Shown piece after piece: positions 13,386-22,256 of a stretch of DNA of 52,799 nt. The DNA is from a virus. The stretch lies in IMG/VR virus record IMGVR_UViG_3300019889_000237, positions 1-52,799 of that record. One strand, given 5' to 3'. Numbering within the stretch: position 1 is the stretch's first letter; every line of letters begins with the position of its first letter. A program made the position numbers and the translations under genes. The notes beneath the pieces were generated by a model. The model was not told the origin of the DNA and ran no database searches. It saw only the letters and a list, made by a program, of their open reading frames with translations.

Positions 13386-15740
13386 TCATCCCACCGACGC
13401 GAACGGGTCGTCGTCGCCGGCCTGAGAGACCGACGGCAGGCCTCCGTCCGGGTAGTCGCGCAGGTAGCTGTTGAGCTGTCCTCCGCGCCCGCTGGGATCC
13501 TTGCGGTGCCCCACGTAGCCATTCTCCGATAGCCACGCGAGCTGTTCCCGCAAAGCTGCGCCCTTGCCCGTCACGTTCTTTTCCACGGCAGTGCCGGACA
13601 CCTCCGACGCAATTTCCTTGAGATAGGTGATGATCCTGGTCCGGAGCATCTCGACGGCCGCGCTCGTGGTCCCGGTCCTGGTCGTCTCCGCGGGCACGTC
13701 GAAGACCACGGACACGTCTCCGTCCTCGCCTGCCGTCACGGTGACCTCAGCCCAGGTACCGGTCGCGTTGGCCTCACCGCGGACGAACCCGGGCCGGTCC
13801 TTGTCCACGGTCAGGCTCAGCGACCCGGACCTGCCGCGACCGAATGGCTCGTTGACGTCCACGTACACCGCCGCGCCGGTGATGGTCGCGCGCTTGGCCT
13901 GCGCCCCGATCCCGCCCTTGCCGCGCTTCTCCGCATCCTTCGGGACGTGGTCGATAGTCACCACCGCGGCACCGGTCAGCGACGCCGGGCGAGTGATCTT
14001 CGTGAAGAACTTGGTCGCGTCCGTGTTCGAGATCAGATCCAGCCCGTCCTGCGTCATGGCCGCGTTCACCCCGTCGAACACGATCAGCGACCACGCCCGG
14101 GCGCGCAGCACCTGGGCGTACTCGTCGTAAGCCACCGCGTGCAGCGCCTCCTCGGGGCCCACGTAGGCGAGCAGCTGCGCGGAGCGGTACATCAGCTCGT
14201 CGGGCACGCCCAGGGCGCGCAGCCGCATGATGACGGTCCCGGCGATGTCCTCGAAGTCGAGGTAGAGCACCGGGCGTCGGGCACGTAGCTCCTGCGCGAC
14301 GGCCTCCAGGGCGATCCAGGACTTGCCGGACTCGGACGGGCCGATGATCCCGTTCACCTTGCCTGCGTAGAACAGGGCGGCGCCGTCGGTGCGCGCGAGC
14401 ACGCACGGTGCCGGTTCCGGGTTCTCGCCCGAGAGCACGGCGTCCAGATCCTTCGGCCACCACGAGGTGTGCTCGTCCTCGACCGGACCGGCGTCCTCGT
14501 CCTCCGTCCCGTCCTCGTCCTCATCCGGGGACGGGGTGGGGGCGGACCCGTTCAGGCCCGGTGACCTGGTCAGGTTCGAGGGCTCGTCGTGCCGGACGTC
14601 GACGCTGCGCAGTGGCCGCAGCTCGGCCGGCTCGTCCAGGATCCCGACCGCGGTCATCGCGTCCCGGTTGTCGCCCGCGTGGTCGTAGGCCGCGATCACC
14701 TGGAGCTTCGACCAGTCCTTGCGCGCGGACAGCTCGGCCGGCGGCGAGTCGGTCCAGATGTGCAGCACGCCGCCGGTGACCTCACGTAGCCCACACCCGG
14801 GCTCGTGCGCGGTCGCCGACTTCGGTGAGGACCAGTCCCCGGGCCGGGTCCAGATCTCACACCCGCACTGGTCGGTTTTCCCCGAGGTGGTCCAGCCGTA
14901 GCGGGCCAGGATCTGATCCCAGGTGGTCACCGCGGACCAGTCCTCGATCCGGTCGTCCCCGCCCGCCACGTGCTCCCGGTGCCGGTCGATCCGCTCGGCG
15001 TGCCCGGCGATGTGCGCGTGCAGCATCGAGATCATCCAGGCCGGTGCGGGCTGGATCTCCGAGGCCATCACGTACGGGCCCTCCGCGCGCACCGAGGGCG
15101 GCACGAGCACCAGCTGGTTACGGAACATCAGCGAGGCCTTGGCCTCGTGCGCCCCGACCTTGAGCGGGGTCGAGGTGCACGCCTCGGCGAAGTCGACCTC
15201 GTCCGGGAGCAGGAACCAGAAGTGCCCGCCGTCCTTGTGCGACCAGACCTCGTTGCCCTCGGAGTCCTCGCCGCGCCGCTTGCCGGGGCTACGCACGGTG
15301 GGCGCGGCGTGGACCAGCTCGGGGCGCTCCTCCATCTGTGCCCAGAGCGCCGCGAACGACTCCCGCTCGGCGGTGGTGTCGGCGTCCACGACCAGTAGCC
15401 GGGACGCGCCGACCTCGAGACCGATGTTCAGGTCCGGGTTCGTGGCCACGAGCCGCTTGAACACCCGGTCCGCCTCGACCGGGTCGGTGATGGTGTGGTT
15501 GCGCCCGCACGGGTGCTGCCGGCGCTCCCAGTGCTGGACCCCGGCCTCCCGGGCGGCGGCGGCGGCCTTGCGGTCGGCGGTGGTGCGCTGCCGATCGGTG
15601 AGCGTGCACGCCGGTTCCTTGGACAGGGGCTTGACCGCGAGCACCGCGTAGCCCTCCCGGCACGCCGCGCGGGCGATGCCGACTAGGTCGCTGTTCTCCC
15701 GGGCGCCGCCGAACAGCGACACGAACTCGTGCGAGGCCAT
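13386..15740 (-). CDS. Primase-polymerase fused to RecA-fold replicative helicase
   Basis: This 784-residue protein starts at ATG 15740, overlapping the DNA polymerase stop (ATGA). The N-terminal ~230 residues are a bifunctional prim-pol domain: NIGLEVGASRLLVVDADT covers 105-122 with the metal-binding DAD at 119-121, followed by a GGHFWF strand at 171-176. An acidic linker (about 400-425) leads to a RecA/DnaB-like ATPase with Walker A GPSESGKS at 467-474 and a later SLIVFDG Walker B. The C-terminus (about 690-784) is a winged-helix-like module (LREQLAWLSENGYVGHRKD). It should prime and unwind DNA at the fork, working with the polymerase next door. Confidence 0.85.
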   Translation of the reverse strand: MASHEFVSLFGGARENSDLVGIARAACREGYAVLAVKPLSKEPACTLTDRQRTTADRKAAAAAREAGVQHWERRQHPCGRNHTITDPVEADRVFKRLVATNPDLNIGLEVGASRLLVVDADTTAERESFAALWAQMEERPELVHAAPTVRSPGKRRGEDSEGNEVWSHKDGGHFWFLLPDEVDFAEACTSTPLKVGAHEAKASLMFRNQLVLVPPSVRAEGPYVMASEIQPAPAWMISMLHAHIAGHAERIDRHREHVAGGDDRIEDWSAVTTWDQILARYGWTTSGKTDQCGCEIWTRPGDWSSPKSATAHEPGCGLREVTGGVLHIWTDSPPAELSARKDWSKLQVIAAYDHAGDNRDAMTAVGILDEPAELRPLRSVDVRHDEPSNLTRSPGLNGSAPTPSPDEDEDGTEDEDAGPVEDEHTSWWPKDLDAVLSGENPEPAPCVLARTDGAALFYAGKVNGIIGPSESGKSWIALEAVAQELRARRPVLYLDFEDIAGTVIMRLRALGVPDELMYRSAQLLAYVGPEEALHAVAYDEYAQVLRARAWSLIVFDGVNAAMTQDGLDLISNTDATKFFTKITRPASLTGAAVVTIDHVPKDAEKRGKGGIGAQAKRATITGAAVYVDVNEPFGRGRSGSLSLTVDKDRPGFVRGEANATGTWAEVTVTAGEDGDVSVVFDVPAETTRTGTTSAAVEMLRTRIITYLKEIASEVSGTAVEKNVTGKGAALREQLAWLSENGYVGHRKDPSGRGGQLNSYLRDYPDGGLPSVSQAGDDDPFASVG

Positions 15741-17533
15741 CACGCCGCGTCCCAACGTGCGCCGAGCTCGGCCCGGTCCACCCGGATGACCGGGACCCGT
15801 CCGGCGTGCTCTATCAACCGCTGCGGTGGCTTGCGCATGATCTCGACGAACTCGTCGGCCACCTCGGTGGACACCACCAGTTCGTCGTGCACGGCGAGGT
15901 AGACCCGGTCGGCGATCCCGGCGTCGTCGGCGTCGACCAGGGTCTCGGCCATCACGTCGTAGTTGCTGCCCTGCGCGACGTAGTTCGGGCCCTTGTAGCC
16001 GAACTCCGGATCGACGTCGATGATCCGGCCGGACAGCGTCCAGGTCTTGCCGGTCTCCTCCGACCACACCGCGGCCCACTTGGTGAACCGGTCGGTCATC
16101 GGCATCGCGCGCGTCACCAGCGCGTCCAGGGCCTTCGCCTCGTCGATGTCGATGCCCAGGCCGGTGGACAACGAGCGCAGGCCCTGGCCGTACAGCTTGG
16201 CCAGCACGATGACCTTGGCCCGCTTGTAGGCCACTCCGGCCACCTTCGAGACCACGTCGTAGAACTTCTCGCCGGACTCGTAGGCCTCGATCAGCGTCAT
16301 GTCGCCTGCCATGTTCGCGATCAGCACCGGCTCGATGGACGACCAGTCGATGGAGGTCAGGGTGTCGCCCTCGTCGGCCAGCAGGGCCTGGCGGGCGCCG
16401 GGGGTGAACTGTTGGAGAGCGGGGTTCGAGTAGCTCATCCGGCCGGTGCGGGCCTTGAGGATGTTCACCTGGGGGTGGATCCGGCCGTCGGTGCGGGCGG
16501 CGACGAGGCGGGCGTCCTCCAGGTAGGCGAACAGCCGCCGGTGCTCGTCGTGGGTCCGGAACGCGCGCACCGCCGGGTGGTCGACGGTGTCCAGGTTCGA
16601 CTTGGCCGTCGAGTACTTCCCGGTGGCGGTGCGCGGGTAGTCGTCGGGGAAGGCGTCGGCGTCCTCGAGCGCGGCGGCCAGCTGGTTGCGGTTGGTGGCC
16701 TCGGCGACACCGAACCCGGCCAGCTGGTCGCCGAGCTCGTTCATCTGCATCCGCAGCTGGTCCTGTTCACCGGTGACCCGGTCGTCGTCGATGGCGATGC
16801 CGAGCGCGGAGCGGCGCAGCATGATCCGGTTGACCCGCTGTTCGCGTTCCATCAGGTACTCGGCCTGCACCGCGTCGGCGCCGTAGCGGCCGAAGGGGTG
16901 CTCGGTGAGCTGGCGGCGGGCGGCGTCCCGGACCGGCTCCAGCACCATCGAGGTGAGCACGCCGTCCCACCCGGCGTACATCGCGTAGACCGGGTCGGCG
17001 TACTGGGCGCGCTCGAAGACCTGCGACTTGGTCAGCCGGTTGATCTTTCCCCAGTCCGCGAGGTTGTCCTTGGTCATGGAGCGCATTCGCCCGGACAGGT
17101 ACCGGCGTTCCAGGTCGCCGAGGCTGTGCCGGTCCATCTCGCCGGTGCTCGCCATCCGGGAATAGATGAGCGTGTCCGAGATCTTGGCGATGTCCTCGAT
17201 GCGCATGATCCCGGCGGTGACCAGCGGTGGCACGTCGAACGCGCTGTTCTGGAAGACCAGCTCGCGGGCCACTGACAGCGCCTCGCGGGCGGCGGCGCGG
17301 TGCCGGGCGTCGGATGCGTCCAGGACGCAGGACCGCAGCTCGGTGGCGATGATGATGACCTTGACCTGGAACGCCTTCTCGGCCAGCCCGGCGGTCTCGA
17401 TGTCCACGGCGACGCGGGTGGCGGCGCGCGCCATCCGGACGACCTCGCCGGCCGCCTGGTCGCCGATCGCGTAGGAACGCATGGTGGGGTCGGTGTCGGA
17501 GTGCCGGCCGTAGAACGAGATCTGGTCGCTCAC
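15740..17533 (-). CDS. polA: DNA polymerase I-like (family A)
   Basis: This 597-residue protein starts at GTG 17533 (GTGA overlap). Residues about 40-190 are a 3'-5' exonuclease domain with the DIE motif at 44-46 (VAVDIETAGL). The polymerase domain has motif A with Asp396 in TSIDWSSIEP, motif B/O-helix KRAKVIVLAKLYGQG at 437-451, and motif C VHDELVV with Asp550. The length is usual for compact phage family A polymerases without a 5' nuclease. It replicates the phage genome together with the prim-pol/helicase encoded immediately downstream. Confidence 0.93.
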   Translation of the reverse strand: MSDQISFYGRHSDTDPTMRSYAIGDQAAGEVVRMARAATRVAVDIETAGLAEKAFQVKVIIIATELRSCVLDASDARHRAAAREALSVARELVFQNSAFDVPPLVTAGIMRIEDIAKISDTLIYSRMASTGEMDRHSLGDLERRYLSGRMRSMTKDNLADWGKINRLTKSQVFERAQYADPVYAMYAGWDGVLTSMVLEPVRDAARRQLTEHPFGRYGADAVQAEYLMEREQRVNRIMLRRSALGIAIDDDRVTGEQDQLRMQMNELGDQLAGFGVAEATNRNQLAAALEDADAFPDDYPRTATGKYSTAKSNLDTVDHPAVRAFRTHDEHRRLFAYLEDARLVAARTDGRIHPQVNILKARTGRMSYSNPALQQFTPGARQALLADEGDTLTSIDWSSIEPVLIANMAGDMTLIEAYESGEKFYDVVSKVAGVAYKRAKVIVLAKLYGQGLRSLSTGLGIDIDEAKALDALVTRAMPMTDRFTKWAAVWSEETGKTWTLSGRIIDVDPEFGYKGPNYVAQGSNYDVMAETLVDADDAGIADRVYLAVHDELVVSTEVADEFVEIMRKPPQRLIEHAGRVPVIRVDRAELGARWDAA

Positions 17534-17925
17534 GTCGCCACCACCCAGGCACCGGCACGGCGCACGGCCATCCGGTTCAGCGCGTAGGTGCGGCCCGCCG
17601 CGGACACGCGCAGGCCTTCGAACTTGAGGGCGATGTCCTCGCCCGGGATGGGCTTGAGCGCGGTCACCGCGTTGCGCAGCACCACGCCGGAGGCGCGCAC
17701 GGTGACGTAGCGAGCGGGGCTGTCATCGGTGGCGGGCACCAGCAGGTACATGGTCGGCGCGTTCTGGCCGAATGCGGTCTTGTCGACGAGGCGGACCAGC
17801 TCGCCGGTGAGGCGCTCCCCGGGCTCGGGCCGCCAGCGGACCGGCGGCTCGTGGGCGAGCAGTGTGACCAGGTCAAACGGCCCGGGCGGGATCAATGGGT
17901 GTAGCTGCGGCATCGTGTGCGGCAT
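17530..17925 (-). CDS. Hypothetical protein upstream of DNA polymerase
   Basis: This 131-residue protein starts at ATG 17925 with AGGAAGG upstream. It is beta-rich (VTVRASGVVLRNAVTALKPI, then GEDIALKFEGLRVSAAGRTYAL), with a profile that would suit a small OB-fold or SSB-like nucleic-acid protein. It is translationally coupled to the polymerase by a 4-bp overlap. Similar proteins accompany phage polymerases, but I cannot name the family. Confidence 0.6.
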   Translation of the reverse strand: MPHTMPQLHPLIPPGPFDLVTLLAHEPPVRWRPEPGERLTGELVRLVDKTAFGQNAPTMYLLVPATDDSPARYVTVRASGVVLRNAVTALKPIPGEDIALKFEGLRVSAAGRTYALNRMAVRRAGAWVVAT

Positions 17926-17956
17926 ACTGATGTGGCCTTCCTGCAAGAGGCGTCGG

Positions 17957-17986
17957 AGCGGCGGACCCACACACGGGTCCGCCGCT
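17957..17986. terminator. Perfect 12-bp hairpin upstream of replication operon
   Basis: AGCGGCGGACCC at 17957-17968 pairs perfectly with 17975-17986 around a 6-nt loop. The plus-strand side is followed by TTTCGTGTT. On the minus strand it stands between the small zinc protein and the replication operon, so it may act as terminator or attenuator of readthrough from the regulator gene. Confidence 0.55.
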
Positions 17987-18076
17987 TTCGTGTTGTCAGG
18001 CACCTCGGCCGGGGGCTTGGGGAGCGTCCGGCGAGGTGCGCCCACAGTAGCCGGGCCGTCTACGCGCCCCCGCTCA

Positions 18077-18178
18077 TCAGTCGACCGTCCCGAGTCCGTC
18101 GCAGGTGTCGCAGGTGATGGCGTGGTCGCCGTTGTCGTCCTGTACCGAGCCGGCTCCGGAGCACTTCGGGCACGTCAT
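18077..18178 (-). CDS. Mini DnaJ-type zinc-finger protein
   Basis: This 33-residue protein begins MTCPKCSGAGSV. It carries two CxxCxGxG modules (residues 3-10 and 24-31), the repeat found in the DnaJ cysteine-rich domain. Its ATG at 18178 overlaps the regulator stop (ATGA), which supports it as real despite its size. It probably binds one zinc ion; the role is unknown. Confidence 0.7.
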   Translation of the reverse strand: MTCPKCSGAGSVQDDNGDHAITCDTCDGLGTVD

Positions 18179-18423
18179 CGGTCGACCCCGTCCGCGAGCC
18201 GGTCCATGGGCACGTCCAGCACACGCGCGGCGGCTTGCAGCTCGGCGAGGCGCCACGTGCCCGGACGGACGGAGCGCCGTGCCCAGGTAGAGCGCGCCAT
18301 ACCGATGCGTCGGCACAGCTCGCGGATGGATACGCCACGCCGAGCCGCCTCGGCTCGGACGTTCGCGGTCGCGTGCAGCTGCGACCCCGGTGGCCCCGTG
18401 TCAGGGGCAGAAGTGTTCGCCAT
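18175..18423 (-). CDS. Cro/CI-family HTH regulator at the divergent junction
   Basis: This 82-residue protein starts at ATG 18423. Residues about 22-72 are an XRE-type helix-turn-helix (VRAEAARRGVSIRELCRRIG, then MARSTWARR, then LAELQAAARVLDVPMDRLAD). It is transcribed leftward and faces the rightward operon starting at 18523 across a 99-bp gap, the classic arrangement of a phage repressor/Cro switch. It is the best candidate to bind the conserved operators found throughout the rightward arm. It lacks a C-terminal dimerisation or autocleavage domain, so it may be Cro-like rather than a full repressor. Confidence 0.75.
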   Translation of the reverse strand: MANTSAPDTGPPGSQLHATANVRAEAARRGVSIRELCRRIGMARSTWARRSVRPGTWRLAELQAAARVLDVPMDRLADGVDR

Positions 18424-18440
18424 GGCTCCAGAGTAGCGCA

Positions 18441-18465
18441 CATCCGGTGTATGGTGGTAGCGTAG
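18441..18465 (+). promoter_or_regulatory. TCCGGTGT promoter-like element in the divergent region
   Basis: The element contains ATCCGGTGTA and a TAGCGT hexamer at 18458-18463. It shares TCCGGTGT with the operators at 24.3, 26.1, 26.7 and 27.5 kb but lacks their right half-site. It lies between the HTH regulator and the rightward operon and could serve one or both directions. Confidence 0.45.
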
Positions 18466-18522
18466 GAGAGGCCAAGTGCACCGCACATGGCACCGCGAAC
18501 TCGATACGAGGAGAGACGAGCG

Positions 18523-19005
18523 ATGACTCTGACCAAGGCACTGCCCGGTGGCGACACCGACTGGGATGAGATCAAGAAGGCCCTGATCGGCCTGGCCAAG
18601 AAGGAGACCAAGGTCGTGTTCCGCACGTCCGAGCTGCACGACGAGGTCGAGTTGGCCAACGGCAAGGTCCAGCCGGTGACCGCGTGCATGGTCGTGTGCT
18701 CCGGCCCGCACAAGGGCAAGGTGCTGCGCGACTTCCGGCACCAGGGCCGGGGCGTCACCGGCCCGCTGCGTCGGGCCTGGGCGAACGGTGACAAGGAGGT
18801 GGCCTCCCGGTTGGAGGCCAAGCGCACCGGCACCACGGACTGGGTCGCCGCCCAGACGCCGAACGATGACGACTTCGAGCTGATCGAGGCCTTCTACGGC
18901 GACGGCACGAAGGCCTGGAAGGGCCCCGACCTGGTCGAGTCCGAGGGCGCCCCGGCGACCAACGGGCTGGCCAAGGCGGACGACGACGGCCCGCCCCCGT
19001 TCTGA
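18523..19005 (+). CDS. SSB-like protein with acidic DDDGPPPF tail (putative)
   Basis: This 160-residue protein starts at ATG 18523 behind GAGGAGAGACGAGCG. It ends in an acidic, proline-containing tip (ADDDGPPPF) like the DDDxPF tail that bacterial SSB uses to recruit partners. The body has beta-rich segments (ETKVVFRTSELHDEVELANG, then VTACMVVCSGPHKGKVLRDF) compatible with an OB fold. It opens the rightward operon containing a recombination-type nuclease and endonuclease VII. The family is not confirmed. Confidence 0.5.
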   Translation: MTLTKALPGGDTDWDEIKKALIGLAKKETKVVFRTSELHDEVELANGKVQPVTACMVVCSGPHKGKVLRDFRHQGRGVTGPLRRAWANGDKEVASRLEAKRTGTTDWVAAQTPNDDDFELIEAFYGDGTKAWKGPDLVESEGAPATNGLAKADDDGPPPF

Positions 19006-19100
19006 GCGTGAACGACTGCCCCGGGCGCGCTCCCTGCGTCCGGGGCCTCGGGCCCGGCCGGTGCCGAGGTCCACGGGTCCGACTCCCGTGGGGTCCACGC
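19006..19100 (+). ncRNA. Cloverleaf-like structured intergenic segment (candidate RNA)
   Basis: Three consecutive perfect stem-loops lie here: 19018-19024 with 19040-19046, 19047-19051 with 19064-19068, and 19071-19077 with 19085-19091 (loop TCCGACT, like a tRNA T-loop). A closing stem pairs 19006-19010 (GCGTG) with 19096-19100. No tRNA acceptor stem or anticodon loop fits. It may be a structured RNA, a processed leader/terminator, or a tRNA-derived attachment sequence. Confidence 0.3.
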
Positions 19101-19127
19101 AACGATCATTGACACGAGGAGACGACC

Positions 19128-19337
19128 ATGAGCGAGACGCCGATGAGCGAACGAGGTGAGGCCACGTCCCACGAGTGGGGTGTGGCCTACGAGCTGGACG
19201 AGAACGGCCGCCCGATCTGGCCGGTCGAGCTGTCCGATGACGAGCAGGATGCCCGTTCATGGGCCCAGGCCAGTGGCGACCCGGACGCGAAGGTCGTTCG
19301 CCGCACGGTCACCTGCGGCGCATGGACGGTGGCTTGA
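19128..19337 (+). CDS. Small acidic hypothetical protein
   Basis: This 69-residue protein starts at ATG 19128 behind CGAGGAGACGACC. It is acidic in the middle (ELSDDEQDARSWAQASGDPD) and ends in a beta hairpin (VVRRTVTCGAWTV). The short form and the DDEQDAR...RRTVT pattern recall small proteins found beside replication genes in actinophages. Function unknown. Confidence 0.65.
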   Translation: MSETPMSERGEATSHEWGVAYELDENGRPIWPVELSDDEQDARSWAQASGDPDAKVVRRTVTCGAWTVA

Positions 19338-19338
19338 C

Positions 19339-20499
19339 ATGGCCCTCGTCCGCGCCGACCAGACGCCCTCGAACCCGGTCAAGGCCCCGACCGCCGACGT
19401 GCCCAACTCGATCTTTAGGGATCAGTGGAAGAGACCGCTCGTGGTAACTCCCAGCGGGTCAGTGGAGGCCTACACCCGGGCATCGACTATCGGGTCGGTC
19501 CTGGAGGACCAGAACGGGATCGGCATCTGGAAGATGCGCCAGGTCGCGTGGGCGCTCGGGCACTCCCGCCCGCTGCGACTGCGCGCCGCCTCGATCCCGG
19601 ACACCGCGAGTTCGGAGTCCAAGTCTCTGCTCAAGGAGATCACCAACGACGCGTTGGACTTCGCGGACTCCCGGGCGGCAGCCGACGTCGGCACCGCGCT
19701 GCACGCGCTCACCGAGCGGGTCGACCTCGGCCGGCCGATCCCGGACCTGGAGGACGACCAGGCCGCGATCGACGCCTACATCGAGGCGACCCGGGGCAAG
19801 TTCGTCTTCCACGGCACCGAACAGTTCGTGGTGTGCGACCAGTTCCAGGTCGCCGGCACGTTCGACCGGATCGCGGCCCCGCTCGGCGACATGACCACCC
19901 AGGACGGCACCCTGATCCCGGCCGGGTCCCGGCTGGTGTGGGACCTCAAGACGTCCGGCTCGTCCAAGTTCTTCGGGATCAAGTTCGCCGCCCAGCTGGC
20001 CGCCTACGCCAACGGCGTGCGCTACCGGGGCTGGAACACCATCGGCGACGACGTCGACCCGCGCACCCTGTCGCCGGCCGAGAAGCTCGCCGCCTCGCGC
20101 GGCGAGCGACTGGAGTGGCCGGACGGGATCGCCCCGCGCACCGACTGGGCGCTGATCCTGCACGTCCCCCAGGGCGGGCCGGAGCGCAAGGGCGACCCGC
20201 CCGCGCAGCTGTATTGGGTGGACCTGACCCGCGGCCTGGAACTACTGGCGCTGGCCACCCTGATCCAGGGCTGGCGGGCCCGCAAGGACCTGGTCGTGAA
20301 GGCCGACCCGCCGCGGGTGCCGATGGCCGAGGGCCTGTCGGGGGCCGGGCTCTCCTCGCTGATCGCCGCCGTGCCGGCCGGGCCGGACATGCGCGCACAG
20401 CTTCTCCGCCTGTTCGATCAGCACACATCCACCTGGACGGACCTGCACACACATGAGGCCAAGCGGCGCCTGAACGCGCCACGGCTGGGGCGGGCATGA
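19339..20499 (+). CDS. PD-(D/E)XK nuclease (RecB/Cas4-like exonuclease)
   Basis: This 386-residue protein starts at ATG 19339, one base after the previous stop. The nuclease core shows GTALH at 118-122, Glu161 in GTEQFVV, Asp176 in AGTFDR, and the catalytic DLK (Asp202, Lys204) in VWDLKTS, followed by QLAAYANG. This order matches RecB-type nucleases used for recombination or DNA end processing. It lies beside SSB-like, methyltransferase and endonuclease VII genes, a DNA-processing operon. The C-terminus overlaps the methyltransferase start by 4 bp. Confidence 0.85.
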   Translation: MALVRADQTPSNPVKAPTADVPNSIFRDQWKRPLVVTPSGSVEAYTRASTIGSVLEDQNGIGIWKMRQVAWALGHSRPLRLRAASIPDTASSESKSLLKEITNDALDFADSRAAADVGTALHALTERVDLGRPIPDLEDDQAAIDAYIEATRGKFVFHGTEQFVVCDQFQVAGTFDRIAAPLGDMTTQDGTLIPAGSRLVWDLKTSGSSKFFGIKFAAQLAAYANGVRYRGWNTIGDDVDPRTLSPAEKLAASRGERLEWPDGIAPRTDWALILHVPQGGPERKGDPPAQLYWVDLTRGLELLALATLIQGWRARKDLVVKADPPRVPMAEGLSGAGLSSLIAAVPAGPDMRAQLLRLFDQHTSTWTDLHTHEAKRRLNAPRLGRA

Positions 20500-22256
20500 A
20501 CCGCTCCGTCGACCTGCGCTTCGGCGACTGCCTGGCCGTCCTGCGCGAGCTCTCCGACGAGTCCGTGCACGCGGTCATCTGCGACCCGCCTTACGGCCTG
20601 GCCGACGTGCGCCCCGAGCGGGTCGTCACCGCGCTGACCGCGTGGGCGAACGGCGACCGCGACCACGTCCCGGACGGCAAGGGATTCATGGGCCGGGAGT
20701 GGGACGCGTTCGTTCCCCCGCCCGCTGTGTGGGACGAGTGCTTGCGCGTGCTCAAGCCGGGCGGGCACCTGCTCGCGTTCGCCGGCTCCCGCACCGCCGA
20801 CCTGATGGGCCTGTCCGTGCGCATGGCCGGGTTCGAGATCCGGGACACGATCATGTGGGTCTACGGCTCGGGATTTCCGAAGGGGCAGAACGTCGGCAAG
20901 GCCGCCAAGGTCGCAGAGCTGGAGGGGTGGAACACCGCGCTCAAGCCGGCCCAGGAGCCGATCATCGTCGCCCGGAAGCCGCTCGCGGGCACGGTCGCGG
21001 CCAACGTACTAGCATGGGGCTGTGGCGCTATCAACATCAACGCAACCCGGGTCGGCCCGAACGGCGGCAGCCGCGAAAGCCTCGGCCGAGAAGCGGCGCC
21101 GCGAGGGTGTCGTGTTCATGCCGTGCGCGATGTGCGGCAAGGAGATGCGCCGCTGGCGTTCGCAGGTGCAGCGAGCGAAGTTGCCGATGACCTGCAGTCA
21201 GAAGTGCAGGGGCGACCAGCTGCGCGGGCAACGGAACCCGCGGTGGGGCGGCGGCGCCTGGACGGAGAGTCGGTCGGGCTACCGGAAGCTGGCAGTCCGC
21301 CACCTGTCGGCCAAGGACCTGTCGCTGATCCCGGAACCACATCCGCGCGAGGTGTTCGAGCACCGCATGGTGATGGCGAGGAAGGTCGGTCGGCCGCTCC
21401 TGCCGACGGAGATGGTCCATCACATCAACGGGGACAAGGCGGACAACCGTCCGGAGAACCTGCACTTGACGGACTGGGAGGGGCACTCCCGGGAGCATCG
21501 GCTGATCGAGCGCGAGCTGACGATGTTGCGCTGGCAGAACATGGTCCTGGCGACTGCACTTGCGGCACTGATGCAGCGTCCGGAGTAGCGCCCGCCGGCC
21601 GCTGGCCCGCGAACGTCGTCCTCGTCCACGTCGACACCTGCGAGGACGGGGGCGCGTGCGGGGACTGCCCGGTCGCCGAGCTGGACCGGCAGAGTGGGAT
21701 CACGAAGACCGGCGACAAGCCGTTCAACCGGAACACCGCGCTCGGCGTGATGAACGACGACGCGTGGACTGCGCAGCACCAGACCGCCCAGCGTCATCCC
21801 GGCGAGGGCGGCGCGTCCCGGTTCTTCCCGACCTTCCGCTACCAGGCCAAGGCTCCGGCCGCCGAGCGCCCGAAGATCGACGGCAAGGGCTGGCCCACCG
21901 TCAAGCCGCAGGGCCTTATGCGGTGGCTGGTCCGGCTCGTCACCCCGCCCGGCGGGCTGGTGCTGGACCCGTTCGCCGGGACCGGCTCGACACTGCAGGC
22001 CGCCCGCGATGAGGGGTTCGACGCGATCGGGATCGAGCGGGATGCGTTCGCGTACCAGCTCGCATGCCAGCGGCTCGGGCTGACCGAGCTCGTGCTCGTC
22101 GAGCCCGAGCCCGTCGACCCGATCCTGACCTCGATCAGCGCGGCGGCCACGTACGACGACCTGGTAGCGCTCTGGCGTGAACATCAGGACGGGTGGTCGG
22201 ACGTGCACAGCGCGGCGGCCAAGGACCGTCGAGCGGCGATCGATGTGGTGGCATGA
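20496..22256 (+). CDS. DNA methyltransferase (N4/N6 type) with an internal HNH-gene insertion
   Basis: This open frame gives 586 residues. The N-terminal third has DPPY at 30-33, the catalytic motif of amino-methyltransferases, then [15 protein letters not shown] and an FGSGFPK-like YGSGFPKG stretch. The C-terminal third has PNVVL-type sequence ([12 protein letters not shown]) and the AdoMet motif [14 protein letters not shown]. Between them, about residues 185-365 (roughly 21050-21590) read as low-complexity sequence. This is the out-of-frame shadow of an HNH gene encoded in another frame. Without the insert the enzyme would be about 400 residues, normal for the family. The frame stays open across the insert, so a full-length bulged enzyme could be made, or the insert may be removed. 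Confidence 0.82.
   Translation: MNRSVDLRFGDCLAVLRELSDESVHAVICDPPYGLADVRPERVVTALTAWANGDRDHVPDGKGFMGREWDAFVPPPAVWDECLRVLKPGGHLLAFAGSRTADLMGLSVRMAGFEIRDTIMWVYGSGFPKGQNVGKAAKVAELEGWNTALKPAQEPIIVARKPLAGTVAANVLAWGCGAININATRVGPNGGSRESLGREAAPRGCRVHAVRDVRQGDAPLAFAGAASEVADDLQSEVQGRPAARATEPAVGRRRLDGESVGLPEAGSPPPVGQGPVADPGTTSARGVRAPHGDGEEGRSAAPADGDGPSHQRGQGGQPSGEPALDGLGGALPGASADRARADDVALAEHGPGDCTCGTDAASGVAPAGRWPANVVLVHVDTCEDGGACGDCPVAELDRQSGITKTGDKPFNRNTALGVMNDDAWTAQHQTAQRHPGEGGASRFFPTFRYQAKAPAAERPKIDGKGWPTVKPQGLMRWLVRLVTPPGGLVLDPFAGTGSTLQAARDEGFDAIGIERDAFAYQLACQRLGLTELVLVEPEPVDPILTSISAAATYDDLVALWREHQDGWSDVHSAAAKDRRAAIDVVA
21022..21588 (+). CDS. HNH homing endonuclease nested in the methyltransferase gene
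   Basis: In a different frame from the surrounding methyltransferase lies an HNH protein of up to 188 residues. It could start at GTG 21022 or, more plausibly, at ATG 21118 (MPCAMCGK). It has a zinc knuckle (CAMCGKEM ... CSQKC) and the typical NPRWGGG link. The HNH core follows: [19 protein letters not shown], then [18 protein letters not shown]. Such free-standing homing nucleases cut allele copies lacking the insert and spread by repair. Its stop at 21588 is just before methyltransferase sequence resumes (GRWPANV). Confidence 0.85.
   Translation: MALSTSTQPGSARTAAAAKASAEKRRREGVVFMPCAMCGKEMRRWRSQVQRAKLPMTCSQKCRGDQLRGQRNPRWGGGAWTESRSGYRKLAVRHLSAKDLSLIPEPHPREVFEHRMVMARKVGRPLLPTEMVHHINGDKADNRPENLHLTDWEGHSREHRLIERELTMLRWQNMVLATALAALMQRPE

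Noticed and set aside
15806-17275. Plus-strand ORF of 489 codons opposite the DNA polymerase
   Set aside because: The polymerase reading has all family A motifs; the antisense is low-complexity.
19006-19100. A tRNA gene
   Set aside because: The last arm looks like a T-arm, but there is no seven-base acceptor stem, no CCA-compatible end, and no anticodon loop of seven. I kept only a structured-RNA candidate.
20496-22256. Reading the whole methyltransferase frame as one continuous enzyme
   Set aside because: The middle third is an out-of-frame image of an HNH gene with zinc and HNH motifs in the other frame, so it is treated as an insertion.
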